Shown one piece after another: positions 22,241 through 33,876 of a stretch of DNA of 64,000 bases (its first letter is position 1; each line of letters opens with the position of its first letter). This DNA is from Rehmannia glutinosa (taxonomy: Eukaryota; Streptophyta; Magnoliopsida; Lamiales; Orobanchaceae), in assembly GCA_016081115.2 (NCBI GenBank), contig JABTTQ020002847.1, positions 62,001 to 126,000 of the forward strand. Reading direction: 5' to 3'. Under the pieces are notes generated by a model. That model had not been told where the DNA came from. It made no database searches and worked only from the letters and a program-made list of their open reading frames with translations. A program made the translations under genes and the position numbers.

Positions 22241-23292
22241 TTTGTACATGATTTGTCTTGAGCTCTTATATTAAAAATTAAAACTCAAAGTAAGACAACT
22301 GAAAAAGCTTTAAGCTACATGCAACAATTTCCTTATTTTAAGAACAAATATTTCAATTCGTAATTTTAAATAAAAATAAAAAGCAAATATTTCACGGTAA
22401 ACACCAAACCAAATTTTCTAGACAAAACAAACCTTCCCCATCACCATCATCTTCACAAAGTGCAACACTACTACTTTTCTTCACAAGCCAAATGGACAAG
22501 ATTTTCGAGTCTAAGAAACTAAATCTAAGTATAGAGTCTAAGGGGAATGATTGCAATGACAAGTACCAAAGACACACATAATCAACTTCATAATCGGGCC
22601 CACAATAAGCTCATAGAAGCGGATGCTCGATTCAAAGACAAATTAGCAAATGAATCTCAATAAAAAATTTAACAAAAATTCAATAACAAAAGTTACATCT
22701 TGGCAACGTTAAATTACAAATGAAGCTACAAAAACCAAAAACAAAAGTATAACACAGAGAATTAAGATAAATCGGGAGCTAGGGTTTTCAAAATTTGGGG
22801 ATTTTTGAAATTCTTAACTAAATCAACACCACAACGACAATGGGCAACGAGTTTTGACTATCGGCCACTTATAATAGTGGTGGTGCTCGATAGCTTCGAG
22901 CTCGGCGGGTGGTGGTGGTGCACTAGTGCTTCGAGTATTCTACGATGGATTATCGATCGGATGAAGGGTTTATGTTTTGAAATTCGAAACCGCTTGAGAC
23001 GGGTTCACTTTGTGAGAGCACGGCCCGAAAGGTGGAAGGCGGCGGTGAACGGCTTCTCTTGTTACCGTCGAGGGTTAGGCACTTCAAGACTCCTCTTTTA
23101 AGTTTCAATTTTGTTTTTCTCCTCTAAGTTTCCTTTTTTTTTTGACGTATTCTCCTCAAGTTTTTTGACCCACAGTGACATAGCACAAAAAGGAAAAGTT
23201 GTCATTCCTTGTGACACTTTTAGTTTAATGAAAAATGAAAAATGAAAAATAAATGTATTGGCACCAATGGACCAGGAATGAATAATCTCTTG
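22241..23292. other. CACTA interior without a recognised gene
   Basis: No family is recognised. A GC-richer stretch at about 22840-23100 differs from its AT-rich surroundings and might be a further captured host segment, such as a 5' region or first exon, but no protein domain could be identified in either strand. Confidence 0.35.
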
Positions 23293-23611
23293 TAGGGATG
23301 GCAATAGGGCGGGTCGGCCAGAACCCAAGACCCGTCCCGTGCCTAGAACGGGTCGGGTCAACCTGCCACGGGTCGCGGGATGGGTCGACCCGTTCTGTCC
23401 CATTTTAAATTAAATTAAATTAAAAAAAATAAATTGAAAAAAATATACATTTATAATATTTATTATTATCAAATTATAAATATTAAATATAATATAAGAA
23501 TACATAAAAATTATATTATAATATATATTATATATGCAAAATATATATTAAAATATATTTTTAAACTAAAAACTCTAGGCGGAGCGGGGCGGGTCAAAAT
23601 TGTCATCCCTA
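23293..23611. repeat. hAT-type MITE inside the CACTA element
   Basis: Terminal inverted repeats TAGGGATGGCAAT and, on the complement of the right end, TAGGGATGACAAT enclose 319 bases: GC-rich GGGCGGGT-type sequence at both ends with an AT-rich core. The flanking octamers ATCTCTTG and TTATGTTG match at five of eight positions, compatible with an old 8-base duplication. Confidence 0.65.
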
Positions 23612-23964
23612 TTATGTTGTATTAATCGTTGTAGGGAAAAATACAAAAATGGTCACGTAACTTTATCACTGTTGTTAAAATTGTTGTCTTTAAGAAAAAT
23701 AAATGATGTTAATAGTGATGTTATAAACAAATATAAGGTGGTCAAAGACATCTGTAGGAATAACCGATCTTAAACATGATGTTATAAACCAAAAAGGGGG
23801 TGGTCAAAGACATCAGCTCCTAAAGACGATGTGTAATAGCGAACAAATCCGCTCATACACATCGCTTCACTTAAAACATGATGTTGTATAGTGTAAGACA
23901 TCATGAAATTCATGAAAACGATGTCTTTTAAGCGATGTCTTTGACCGGATTTCTTGTAGTGTAG

Positions 23965-24667
23965 GTAAACTGACTCCTCGAGCCGAGCTCTCTTCATATT
24001 TTAAAAAATTTTGTTCGTTTTCATTTGATAAAATTTGTAAGTATTTGAATTTGTTCACGAACATGTTCGTAATCGTGTTCGTATTCGAGGTTGTATTTCA
24101 GCGTGTGTTCGTGAACATTGAATAATTTTATTCGCGAACAATAAATAAATAAACAAACCAAAATATTTTTGACGAGATCGTGTTCATTATATGTTCGTAA
24201 AGAAATTCAACTTATTCATATATTAATGATAAATTTTTAATATTGTAACTTTAAATCTTTTTCACATTATATAGAATCGTAGATTATATCACAGAATACT
24301 ATTCGAATTATATATGTTTAATTGTTTAATATTTATATTTAACTTCTTTTCAAAAAATATATTTATATTTAACTTATATATAAAATTTTAATTCAAAATT
24401 TTAGTATTTTAAACAAATAATATAATTTTATTATTAATTGAATCATAATTGAGCCCTTAACAATCTTTTTTATGAATGGACATTAAACGAGCTTGTTCAC
24501 GAGCTATTAATGAACAAGTATAAAATTATTAAAGCTATGCTCGTTTATTAGAAGAGCCCTAAAATTTGTTAATTATAGGTTCGTTTAACTAATAATCAAA
24601 CATAAACGAACACTATTCGATCTTTTTCATGAGTTGTTTGTCAAACACTTTGTTCATTTACAGCCAT
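23965..24667. repeat. AT-rich inverted-repeat element beside the CACTA transposon
   Basis: Starts GTAAACTGACTCCTCGAGCC and ends, on the complement, GGCTGTAAATGAACAAAG, enclosing TTCGTTTA and GAGCTTGTTCACGAGC wording typical of a common plant MITE/hAT-like family. The CACTA element sits right at its left edge. Both interrupt the pararetrovirus. Confidence 0.5.
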
Positions 24668-25771
24668 AAGTAAAATGAACTTTTCTTTCTCGAGACCAAG
24701 CGTTCCAGCCGAAATTCTCATGGTAGATCTCCAATCATCAATTAAAATTTCTTAATTTTTGAAATCTAGGATATCCAAATTGAACATCAATCTATATGGA
24801 TGTATGGGATTTAATTGTGATTTCTCATATACCATATTATATATATTTGGATTCCTAGAATGTTGTCCAGTTCTTACTAAATGATCTGATCCTCCCATGG
24901 CAAACATTCCAGCATGTGGTATTGGTTAACCAAATTTAAGTAAACATGTACTCTCTTGATTGTTTCTAGTCACTATCGTCGTAGATCCATCTCCTGTGTT
25001 CATCTTAAAATCTCCAATTTCAATCCTGCAAAGGATTCAATAAGGTCATATAGATTTTCAAGGTTAATTTTTAGTGGTATAGAATTTTTCTCTCATAATA
25101 GCATTTAGCTTTTCATCTTCTATCATTTGTCTAATAACTTCGACAGGTTTCCCATTTTGGTGTAAATAGGAAATCCTTCGAATTTTTATGCCTCCATCCT
25201 CCGGATGAACTTGGTTTGTCCTCCAGATCTTTGACTCAATTTTTAACATCACATATGGTTTCAAGGCTATCATTCTGATATTTGACCATCTGTTCCATCT
25301 GGGTTTGGATCTGATGGACTTGTGTTTGTATGTGATTATGGCGGTTGCCATAATTTGACATCTTCTTCTTGATTTCTCTAAGGCCTCAAGAGAACTTAGA
25401 TGTATGGAATTGGTATATTATCAGGACTCATGAATGATTTGGATGAGCAGCTTTATAATTATTTATCAGATAAACTTTTAACATTTGGTTTACCCAGAAG
25501 TAACTCATATGATACGACTTTTATTTTTCGCAATGTCGCAAAGTTTCCCCATTTGCTTCTGCTATTGCTTGTCCAACATATTGGTTATATATCCCAATAT
25601 GTTATGCTCTCTTGGTATTCTTGTTCGTACATCGCCAAAATTTAATTATATGTCTTATATGAATACATCTTGGACATTCGTCGAGATCTATTTCTTGGAG
25701 GAAATTATCCTCGCCGAAAGTTAATTACATAAACATAACAAATTCTCTTTAAAGGTTCTTAATAAACCTAG
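24668..25771 (-). pseudogene. N-terminal region of the pararetroviral polyprotein
   Basis: Between the primer-like site and the inserted elements the minus strand has broken coding sequence with a coiled-coil-like segment (HIQTQVHQIQTQMEQM, about 25330-25270), the 95-codon frame 25351-25064, and a GGSDHLVRTGQHSRNPN stretch near 24890. Assignment rests mainly on position between primer site and movement protein. Confidence 0.4.
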
Positions 25772-25783
25772 GCTTTGATACAA
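25772..25783 (-). other. tRNA-Met primer-binding site of the pararetrovirus
   Basis: The minus strand reads TTGTATCAAAGC, matching 10 of 12 positions of the TGGTATCAGAGC site complementary to initiator tRNA-Met used by Caulimoviridae. It lies just upstream of the viral coding region and marks the conventional genome origin. Confidence 0.6.
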
Positions 25784-26149
25784 TTTTCGAGGATCATAAG
25801 ACCATAAAATAATCAAAATAGAACATATATATATGAACAAATGTAGAAGATGCAATAATTCTTATAACTTGGGAGGTAAAGTATAACAAGTTTAAAGTTT
25901 AGAGGAAAAACAAACAACCAACTAGCTAATATGTCCATAGGGGTAAATTTGGATTTTTGGGAAATGTTTAAAATTTTACAAAGTTGAGGACGTAAAGTGT
26001 AACCTTTCAAAGTTCGGAGGACAAAGTGTAAAAAGTAGTTTAATTTTGGGGTTTACTACTGTATTAACCCTGTATATAATGTGCAAATTAATAAGAAAAA
26101 TCTAGAAATCTAACAACTGGCTTTATCTCGTCATGGGTTAGAAGTTTGT
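25784..26149. other. Intergenic DNA with MITE-like remnant
   Basis: No gene is supported. About 25860-26075 carries AAAGTTCGGAGGACAAAGTG-type wording ending in GGGGTTTACTACTGTATTAA, reverse-related to the block at 14110-14240. Confidence 0.4.
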
Positions 26150-26179
26150 TCCTCGTTTGCAGAGTTGTTCATTTCCGAT

Positions 26180-26933
26180 AGGGGTTGAGATAGGGTGTTC
26201 TGACCTTTTCGTCCTCCGCTTCTTTTCCCCCCTCCCCATTGAGCCCGGTTTCTTTCCTGTCGTTCCTTCTCCCCCGCCACCGCCTCTGTTCCAGTTTCTG
26301 TATGTCTTCCTCCCTTTCCTCCCATCTTCTATCTCACCTTTTTCCTTTTTCCTTCCCATTTTTTGCTTTTTGATTTTTGCTTACTTTATTTGTCCATATT
26401 TTCTTGTTCCCCATGCCTTTCCTTTTTTAATCTTTTAGCCCTTGTTTTTTGTATTAGTTTTCTTGCCCAACCACTTTCCCCCCTCCACCTGGCCCCCTTT
26501 TTCTGCAGTCCCCCCCGAAATCCTGCTACATTTTCCTTCTTTTATGCAAACCTTTTTCCTTTCCAGGCTTTCCTCCATCCCGTTAGTCCCCCCATCAGGA
26601 CCCCACCACCGTCTCCCCTTTGCCTCTAGTGTGTTGCCCCTCCACCGTATTCCTTTCCTTCTTTTTTCTCTCGGAGTCCTCCTAGGGTTTGGTCTGACTC
26701 CTTCCGTTTTCTGCATGCAACAAAAACCGACACCTTGACCCAACGTCGTTAGTAGGTCATCTCATTTTCCTCTCCTCACCCCACCCCAATGTTTCATTAG
26801 TTTATGCCCCGTTATCCTACCCCTCCACGTAGGGTTTGCGACTGGTTCTCTCTCTTCTTTCTTCTATTTTTGTTTCTTGGTGTGCAGGCTTCATCGCTGG
26901 CCCCAGTTCCCATCTAGGTGAGTTTCTCGAGAG
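26180..26933 (+). promoter_or_regulatory. Pyrimidine-rich leader of the LINE
   Basis: More than 500 bases are strongly C+T rich on the plus strand, directly before the ORF1 start at 26934. Plant L1 elements often carry such a leader with internal promoter activity. The overlapping open frames on both strands here are composition artefacts. Confidence 0.45.
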
Positions 26934-29542
26934 ATGGAAAACACTGGTTTTGAAAACCCTACAGACACGTGTTCGCCTTATTTTTTAGCTTCACCGCAAG
27001 TGTACGGTGCAATTTATAGAATAGGGTTAGCAAGGTCAAATCCACAGGGACTAATAAATTAATATACTAAGTATTGGATTATAATAGCCTTATTTTTATC
27101 TAGACTATCGGAAGTTGAAGGATTGGTTGTATAAATACTAAAGCAGAAATTATCCTAGAATAACAAATCAAAGAGTGGATTAAAAGATCAAGTATGAATG
27201 AATGAATTCCTGGGTTATGGTTTCAGCTAATATCCCCTTTTATTATTAGATTAATCAAACCAAAGTTAAACGTATTCTTCTCTATAGACCAATCACAAAA
27301 GTAATTTACCCTCTCTCTTGAGACGTAAAAGCGCTGATTGGAATATCTATGCTAGCATCTCTACTCAACATGAGATATCCAACTCCCAAAAGATCAAAAG
27401 ATTATAAGGCCTCACGAATATTCACAGACTTCTCAATCATGCAAGCTATTCAGGTCAAGTACTCATAGATCTAATATTGAAACTCATCTGTTGGAATTAT
27501 GAATCAATATATCAAAACAAGTTAAACCAATAGCTTTTTGATAAAACAAGAATTAAAGCAAAGTACTTGAATAGAGTTGGAAAACATTAACTTTTATTGC
27601 AATGAATAATCAAACAAAAGTATCCATTAACCTACTCCCAAACCCGGGAATCACAAAGTGTTTAGCCAGACATAGAAAAGTAATAATCCATAGACAAATT
27701 ATTAATATTCATGTCTAACTAATTGAAAATAATGATACTATGGAATGAGTGAACTCGGGGATGATGACGATCTCTCGATCTATCTTCAATCCTCGAAGGT
27801 GTGGTTGCAGTCTTGATCGATCTCTCCAAATCTCCGGTGGGGAATTGCTCTTTTCTCTGCTTTCTAGGGCAAAAATCAGCGTATCCCTGTTTGTGGCCGC
27901 CCCCTGTCTATTTGTACTTTGTTTGGGTCGAAACCTAGTTGAAAACAGATCAAACACTGTTTTTCCCGCAGAGGAGCACGGGTCCTGTTGTATGGCACAC
28001 CCAGCCCGTGCTCGGTGCCGCATGGATAGTCCAGAATTCTGCAGGAGGCACAGGTCATGCCCTATGGCACGGGCTGCCCGTGCTGGTAGCCAAACCTAGG
28101 GTCTTCATTTATAGGTTGAGCACGGACCGTGCTAGGGAGCACCCCTTGCCCGTGCTCACCTGTAACAGCTAGCACTTGGCCTTTTTCTTCCGTTTTTTGC
28201 CCGGTTCATCTGACTTCTTCTTGATTTGACTCCAAACTTCGTCTATCATGTCAAGTATTGGCGATTGCAATGCTTCGAATTATTGCCAAAATGCTACAAT
28301 TATCGATAAATTCCTACAAAACGAGCAAAGCGTAATCTTTTTCCACAAAATAGGAATAAAACCCTATTTACTCATATAATGCATGCATATCAACACATTC
28401 TAGCCATGATTAAGCCCAAAATACATGCAAAATACATGTCAATCAACACGGAGGGTTCGATAATCGATCTCGATAACTTGGCCAACACACCCTTAAACAC
28501 GATCAACAACCTCGTATTATGCCTAGTTGGAAACCTTTATTCTGACAAATCATGGAAACCTTTTTTCCTCATTGAAGTGATGAAAAAGTCATGGCGTGCG
28601 GAAGGCATAGTTGAAGGCCGGGAATGGGGGAAAGGACTAGTTCTATTCCATTTCGATAATAAAGAAGAAAGAGACTGGGTTATTCTCAACCAACCATGGC
28701 ATTTCGATGGTGGATTGTTCGCCATCTGGGTGTTAGAAGAGGACGAACAACATTCGGAGGTGGCAGTCACTCATGCATCACTTTGGGCCAGAGTTTATGA
28801 TGTCCCATCGGCGTGTATGAATCCCACCGATGCAACACTACTGGCCAGTCAATTGGGCAAAATTGAATGCTTGGATAACACGACAGAAGGATTATTTGGG
28901 AAGTTTCTGAGGTTCAAGTTCCAAATCAACATCACCAAGCCGCTGGTAAAGGTGATCACTGTCAAACTCAAGGGAAAATTGTGCATCCTACCTCTTAAAT
29001 ACGAATCCCTCCCAACCTACTATTTCTGTTGTGGTACAATTGGCCATTTCTTCCAGAACTGTGACAAATTCGACAAAAACGATTGCCAAGACACGTCAAG
29101 TATGAGGTATGGTCCATGGTTAAAAGCGTCCCCTTTCAAACGAGCCACAACCCATAAAGATCCCCATACCCTTTCAACCAACCCTCCAAAACGCCAACTT
29201 CCCATGCGCGATACTCCTCAACACTTAAACCCTGCGAACAACTCTAATACCCGCCACCCCACGCAAAATAGTACCACTACCTACCTTCTTCCAACACATC
29301 TAAACACAACTGAAACCTCCCTCAATATATCCCTCAATACCCTATCCATCAAACCTCAACCCAACAACATCTCTACCCATTCTTCCACTCCAAACCATTT
29401 TAACCCTATACAAATCACAAACTCCCCACTTATTTCCACTAAACATACCCCCCACCAAACCACCACCCCTCTGAACATCATGGAAGTATTTCAAGGCATT
29501 CAACCAAATACTCTTCAGATGCAACTCACGCCTCCCAACTAG
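26934..29542 (+). pseudogene. LINE ORF1 (DUF4283 and CCHC zinc knuckle), split by an LTR
   Basis: The first 17-19 codons (26934 on, MENTGFENPTDTC) lie left of the inserted LTR; the rest is an open frame from about 28400 to 29542. It contains the DUF4283 domain (WVILNQPWHFDGGLFAIWV, TKPLVKVITVKLKG) and a zinc knuckle, YYFCCGTIGHFFQNC, in which the spacing is CxxxxxGHxxxxC with CC instead of CxxC. The tail is Pro/Thr/Asn-rich. The protein would bind LINE RNA. The frame ends in TAG at 29540 and Pro/Thr-rich coding-like sequence continues in another frame to about 29700. Confidence 0.8.
26986..28399 (-). repeat. Reversed gypsy-type solo LTR in LINE ORF1
   Basis: The complement of the left end reads CCGTACACTTGCGGTGAA, the characteristic end of Athila/Tat-type LTRs, and TTGATATGCATGC begins it on the right. 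Several GCACGGG / CCCGTGC inverted words lie at about 27970-28160. No internal domain is present, so it is a solo LTR of about 1.4 kb. A TAGC tetramer occurs at both junctions, but a clean 5-base duplication and exact edges were not resolved. Confidence 0.6.
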
Positions 29543-29885
29543 TCCCAAGGTACCAATTCGTTAGACTTTCACCCCACTCAAAACTTACCCCCACCCACCC
29601 CAACTGACACATCCTCACTATTCACATCCACCCCAAACCCAAAACCGGACGAGCCAACTCAAACAAGTCAAACATCCAACCTAGAAAGTTAACCCCCAAA
29701 ACCCCAAATAAGAAAAAACCTAACCCTCATACACCACAAAAACGAACCCTTACAACATCCATCTCACCAAACGAAACTTCTGACCAAAACTTACTGAAAA
29801 AGCAAAAACAATTTGGACTCTTTGATACGCCCTATCAATTCGTTCTATCGGCGGATACTGCGGTGGGGCAGCCCCGCCGGGACCA

Positions 29886-30914
29886 ATGAGTTGCCTCAGT
29901 TGGAACAATCGGGGCCTTGGGAACCAACTGACAGTTCTGGTGCTTAAACGCTATATCAAATCTAAAGATCACGGGTTTATATTTTTAATGGAAACAAAAT
30001 TGCGTTGCGATGAAATTACAGAGACAACAAAAAATCTAGGTTATGATGGAATTACTGCAGTGGACTGTGACCAATCGCATGGTGGTCGCAGAGAGGGAAT
30101 TTGTCTCTTATGGAAGGACTCTTTCACGTTTAACCTACTTTCTAGTTCCATGCACCACATTGACGTCCTGGTTACTGATGGAGGGAAAACGTGGAGACTC
30201 ACTGGGGTTTACGGATGGCCAGAGGAGAGTAACAAACGATATACATGGAACCTGATATTGGAGCTAGCACGTATCAACACAGGCCCTTGGATCTGTCTGG
30301 GGATTTTAATGACATCATGTATAAATATGAAAAAATTGGGGGTCAGATGGAAATTCTCTCAAAATGGAAGAGTTCAACCGCACAATGCGGGAAGAAAACC
30401 TAGAGCGACCTGGGCTACAATGGTTTCTATTTTACTTGGACTAATGGTCAAAGCGGGAAGGAGAATATCCAGAACGACTCGATAGAAGCGGAAACCTTCA
30501 ATGGATTACCATGTACCCAGACTACAATGTTCGACATTTGGCGCGAATGGCTTTGGACCATTGCCCGATCCTTGTCAATTGGCGACGGGAAGGTGGCCCA
30601 AGCTATTGTCGAAAGTGAAGAAAATTTTCGGTTCCAAACAATATGGCTCCTAGACGAGTCTTGCAGAAATGTGGTTACACATGCATGGCATAGGGAAGAC
30701 AATATAGCATCAGTGAAATTGCTGGGGAGAAGAATATCAGATTGTGGGCTTGAACTTGAAAGAAGGGAGAATACACATTTCGATAATGTGAGCCACCAAA
30801 TCAAAGAATGCGGAGATTCCCTTCAAACATGCCAGTCCGAGCCTATTTCTGCTGCCATGATCTCCGAAATAAAGAAAAAGGAGGATTTGCTCAATGAACT
30901 ACACTCGAAATAGG
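29886..30914 (+). pseudogene. LINE ORF2 endonuclease domain
   Basis: The frame 29886-30485 carries SWNNRGLGN, FLMETKLRCDEI (catalytic Glu), GGRREGICLLWK and LTGVYGWPEE, the apurinic-type endonuclease blocks of plant L1 elements. The GDFND motif reads GILMTS here because of a frame change at about 30300. Coding continues in other frames to 30914. It would nick target DNA for target-primed reverse transcription. Confidence 0.8.
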
Positions 30915-30949
30915 AAAGGACGTGGCACCAAAGGCTAGGACGAATTGGA

Positions 30950-32260
30950 TCAAAGAGGGGGATAAAAATACATCATTTTTTCATAAGACGACATCGGTAG
31001 ACAAAAGAGGAACCACATAAGCCATCTCAAGTCCTCTGAAGGATAGTGGATTGAAGAGGAGGATGATATTGTCCGCACGTTTCTCCTATACTATCATAAT
31101 CTCTTCTCGACAAAAACAAACCTGGACATGGACTGGGCCATTGATGCAGTCGACACAAAAATGACAGATGAGATGAAAGACATACTAGCGCAACCTTTTA
31201 CAGAGATGGAAGTGGTTAAGGCCCTATCCCAAATGCACCCAACGAAATCTCCGGGTCCGGACGGTATGCCCGCTATTTTCTATCAAAATTTTGGCCTCTT
31301 CTTAAGTCCAATATCTTGCCTGTAATCCTGAGTATTTTAAATGATGAAGCTAGTACCCAACTTTTAAATCATACCCTTATTGTCCTTATCCCCAAAAATT
31401 GGCACCCCGATACTGTTACTGATTATAGGCCCATTCGTTTATGTAATGTGATTTTCAAACTTATTACTAAAACAATTGCTAATAGGCCTAAAATTGTGCT
31501 TCTTTCCCTTATCTACCACACCCAGTCTACCTTCGTTCCCGGTCATCTCATCACTGATAATGCCCTGCTTGCTTTCGAAATTTTCCACTCTATGAAAAAG
31601 AATACGGCTAAGAAGAAGGGTGTTTTCGCATTTAAGCTTGACATGAGTAAAGCATACGATCGGGTAGGATGGCGTTTCATTAGACGCGTCTTAATGAAAA
31701 TTGGGCTTGAGAATCATTTTGTTAATTTAATTATGAAGTGTGTAGAATCAGTTTCTTTCTCCATTTTACTCAATGGCGGCGATATGTTTTTACCTTTGCG
31801 GCATCTCCGACAGGGGGTCCCGCTTTCTCCTTATCTGTTTCTTTTCTATGTAGAGGCCTTTTCATCACTAATCAGAAATGCACCAATGAATGGAAGCCTT
31901 CATGGAGTACGAATTTGCAGGCGTGCTCCATCGGTATCCCATTTGTTCTTCGCAGATGACATCATTGTCTTCGGGAAGGCCAATGCCCATGAAATCGAAA
32001 CAATGAAAAATATCATAAATGCTACGAGAAAGTGTCAGGACAACGCATCGATTTGGAGAAATTAGAAATAACATCCAGTAAAGGGATGGAGCTTCACAAA
32101 AGGCAACAACTCGCGAGCCGGTTGGGAGTAAACCTCGTGGATAAACATGCCATATATCTGGGCTTACCAACGGTGGTTGGGAGATCAAAGAAAGACATCT
32201 TTAATGGGGTTTTGGATCGGGTCAGGAAAAAATTAAAATATTAGAAGGGACGACTCCTCT
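30950..32260 (+). pseudogene. LINE ORF2 reverse transcriptase domain
   Basis: MHPTKSPGPDGMPAIFYQ at about 31230-31283, then after a frameshift LIPKNWHPDTVTDYRPI, AFKLDMSKAYDRVGW, RQGVPLSPYLFLFY and the catalytic FFADD (about 31948-31962) in the 31316-32065 frame. QGVPLSP has Val where Asp is usual. The frame ends at TAG (32063) and continues in another frame to about 32240. Confidence 0.85.
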
Positions 32261-33776
32261 CGAATGCTAGATGCATGATTCTCATCAAATCAGTTGCACA
32301 AGCTATCTCGACATACCTTATGGGTTGCTTCATACTCCCAAACAAGGTATGTAATAATATCGACTCTTTGGTTAGGAGCTTCTGGTAGAGACAGAAGAAC
32401 GACGAGAAACGGATCCACTGGTGTAGCTGGAAAAAAATATGTCGGGCTAAATTCGATGGCGGGTTGGGCTTTCGTGACATGCAAAGTTTCAATGAGGCGT
32501 TACTTTCTAAACAAGGCTGGAGACTATTGAATGGGGAAACATCCATACTTGCGAAATGTTGGAAGGCCAAATATTACCCCAATAAGAATTTTCTTTCGGC
32601 TCCAATAGGCAATAATGCATCTTATGTGTGGAGAAGTATTGTAGCATGTAGGAAAATTCTTAATAAGGGTATACGTTGGTGTATTGGTAATGGGTCTCAA
32701 GTACGAGTTTGGGATGAGCCTTGGATACCGGAAAGGTCGATCTTTCGAGCACAACAGAGTGGTAGAATTGTTCAGGAGGACTTGAGAGTTATTGATCTCA
32801 TATGCCCCGTTACGTCTTCTTGGAATCTGACTCTTCTCGAAGAGACATTTTACCGAGGAAGATGTGCGAGCCATCCGATCAATACCTCATAGAAGTACGG
32901 CGGGGGAGGACATTCTAGCGTGGAACTATAAAGAACGGAGTGTACTCAGTGAAATCGGGATACAGGGTTGCGAGGACGATCGCAGACCATGTGTACAGTG
33001 CGGGCTCGACGTCGGGGTCTAGCAATGGTGTTTGGAAATGTCTATGGAACTTACAGGTCCCTCCCAAGGTACAAATATTCATTTGGAGATGTTTGCATAA
33101 TATTCTACCAACTAAGAAGCAGCTTTTCTCCAATAAAGCCGTCTAAGATCCAATTTCCCGTAGGTGTGGGCTTGTGTGTGAATCCCTCGAACATGCTCTT
33201 TGGGACTGCCCGTGGGTTTCCTTCCTTTGGGCCATCTCTCCCTTTTGAATAGATACAAGAACCGAGGGCAACTTGGGTACCATATCGGATTGGATTTGCT
33301 CCATGATGAGGACACCGGAGAAGGACGTCCAACAGTTGTTTGTGATGACCCTTTGGAGTATATGGTATGGTAAAAATGCTCTCATTTTCCAAAATAATGA
33401 TGTAGACCATTACACCTGCCTCCAAACCGCATCAACAAGACTCACTAAGTTCCAGGCATTGCCAAGACATTCCTCCCCTCTAAGACAGCGAATTATTTTG
33501 TATACATGGACTCCCCCCAATCCTGGATTATATAAAGTTAATTCTGATGCTTCTATTAGACGTGCGATGGGAATGGGCTATGGGGCTGTGATTCGAGATC
33601 ACACGGGGAAGGTCTTATCGTCTTTATACCTCCTGAGTATCGATGAATATGAAGTGGATGTAGCTGAGGCATTAGCATGCAGGGAGGGCGTAAAGTTGGC
33701 GAAGAAAATTGGGGCGAGACGTATTGTCGTGGAGACGGATAGTCTGACGGTCTACCACAAACTACCACAAACTTAA
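32261..33776 (+). pseudogene. LINE ORF2 C-terminus: zf-RVT and RNase H
   Basis: Readable blocks include FGGLGFRDMQSFNEALLSKQ-like wording (about 32453-32512), a zf-RVT domain (WNLQVPPKVQIFIWRCLHN, about 33048-33100) and an RNase H domain at about 33510-33776 (YKVNSDASIRRAMG, VAEALACREGVKLA, VVETDS). The frame changes several times. RNase H fused after RT is known from plant L1 elements. Confidence 0.8.
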
Positions 33777-33876
33777 GCACCATACTGCTGATTTTTCTTA
33801 TTTTGGTTGTATTATTTCTGATATTTTAGCTATTTTTTCATTCTTTGATGAAGTTATCCCTAATTGTGTGATGCAG

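Larger units (their letters stand above)
19358..23961. mobile_element. CACTA (En/Spm) transposon, non-autonomous, with host gene fragments
   Basis: Both ends carry CACTACAAGAAATCC, and the 29-base terminal inverted repeats differ at one position. The element is flanked by a perfect 3-base TAG duplication (19355-19357 and 23962-23964), as expected for CACTA transposons. Subterminal regions at both ends (about 19380-19700 and 23690-23950) hold many direct and inverted copies of an ACATCGGTTTT-like unit, the usual transposase-binding array. No transposase frame is present. The 4.6-kb interior holds exon fragments of two host genes and several smaller insertions. Confidence 0.92.
14881..25783 (-). 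mobile_element. Endogenous pararetrovirus (Caulimoviridae), decayed and interrupted
   Basis: Read on the minus strand the order is: tRNA-Met-like primer site (25772-25783), N-terminal region (to about 24668), two inserted elements (23961 down to 19358, and the repeat next to it), movement protein (about 18.65-19.35 kb), protease (about 17.9 kb), RT and RNase H (about 16.2-17.3 kb), then a second ORF (15.1-16.1 kb). This is the gene order of plant pararetroviruses, and the RT wording fits the florendovirus/badnavirus side. Without the insertions about 5.6 kb of viral DNA remains, less than a usual genome. No zinc-knuckle capsid region was found between movement protein and protease, so an internal loss is possible. 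Frames are broken throughout. The left edge near 14.88 kb is approximate. Confidence 0.75.
26150..33876 (+). mobile_element. Plant L1-type LINE, 3' truncated and interrupted
   Basis: Order on the plus strand: pyrimidine-rich leader, ORF1 with DUF4283 and zinc knuckle, then ORF2 with endonuclease, RT, zf-RVT and a C-terminal RNase H. Frames are broken in several places. Coding similarity stops abruptly at about 33876, within the extension after RNase H, with no 3' UTR or poly-A tail. A reversed LTR is inserted in ORF1 (26986-28399). Confidence 0.85.

Noticed and set aside
25485..25724. Plus-strand frames with membrane-like composition
   Set aside because: They are antisense to the broken pararetroviral N-terminal region.
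26131..26743. Several Pro/Phe-rich or Gly/Arg-rich frames
   Set aside because: They arise from a long pyrimidine tract on one strand and its complement; no conserved protein features.
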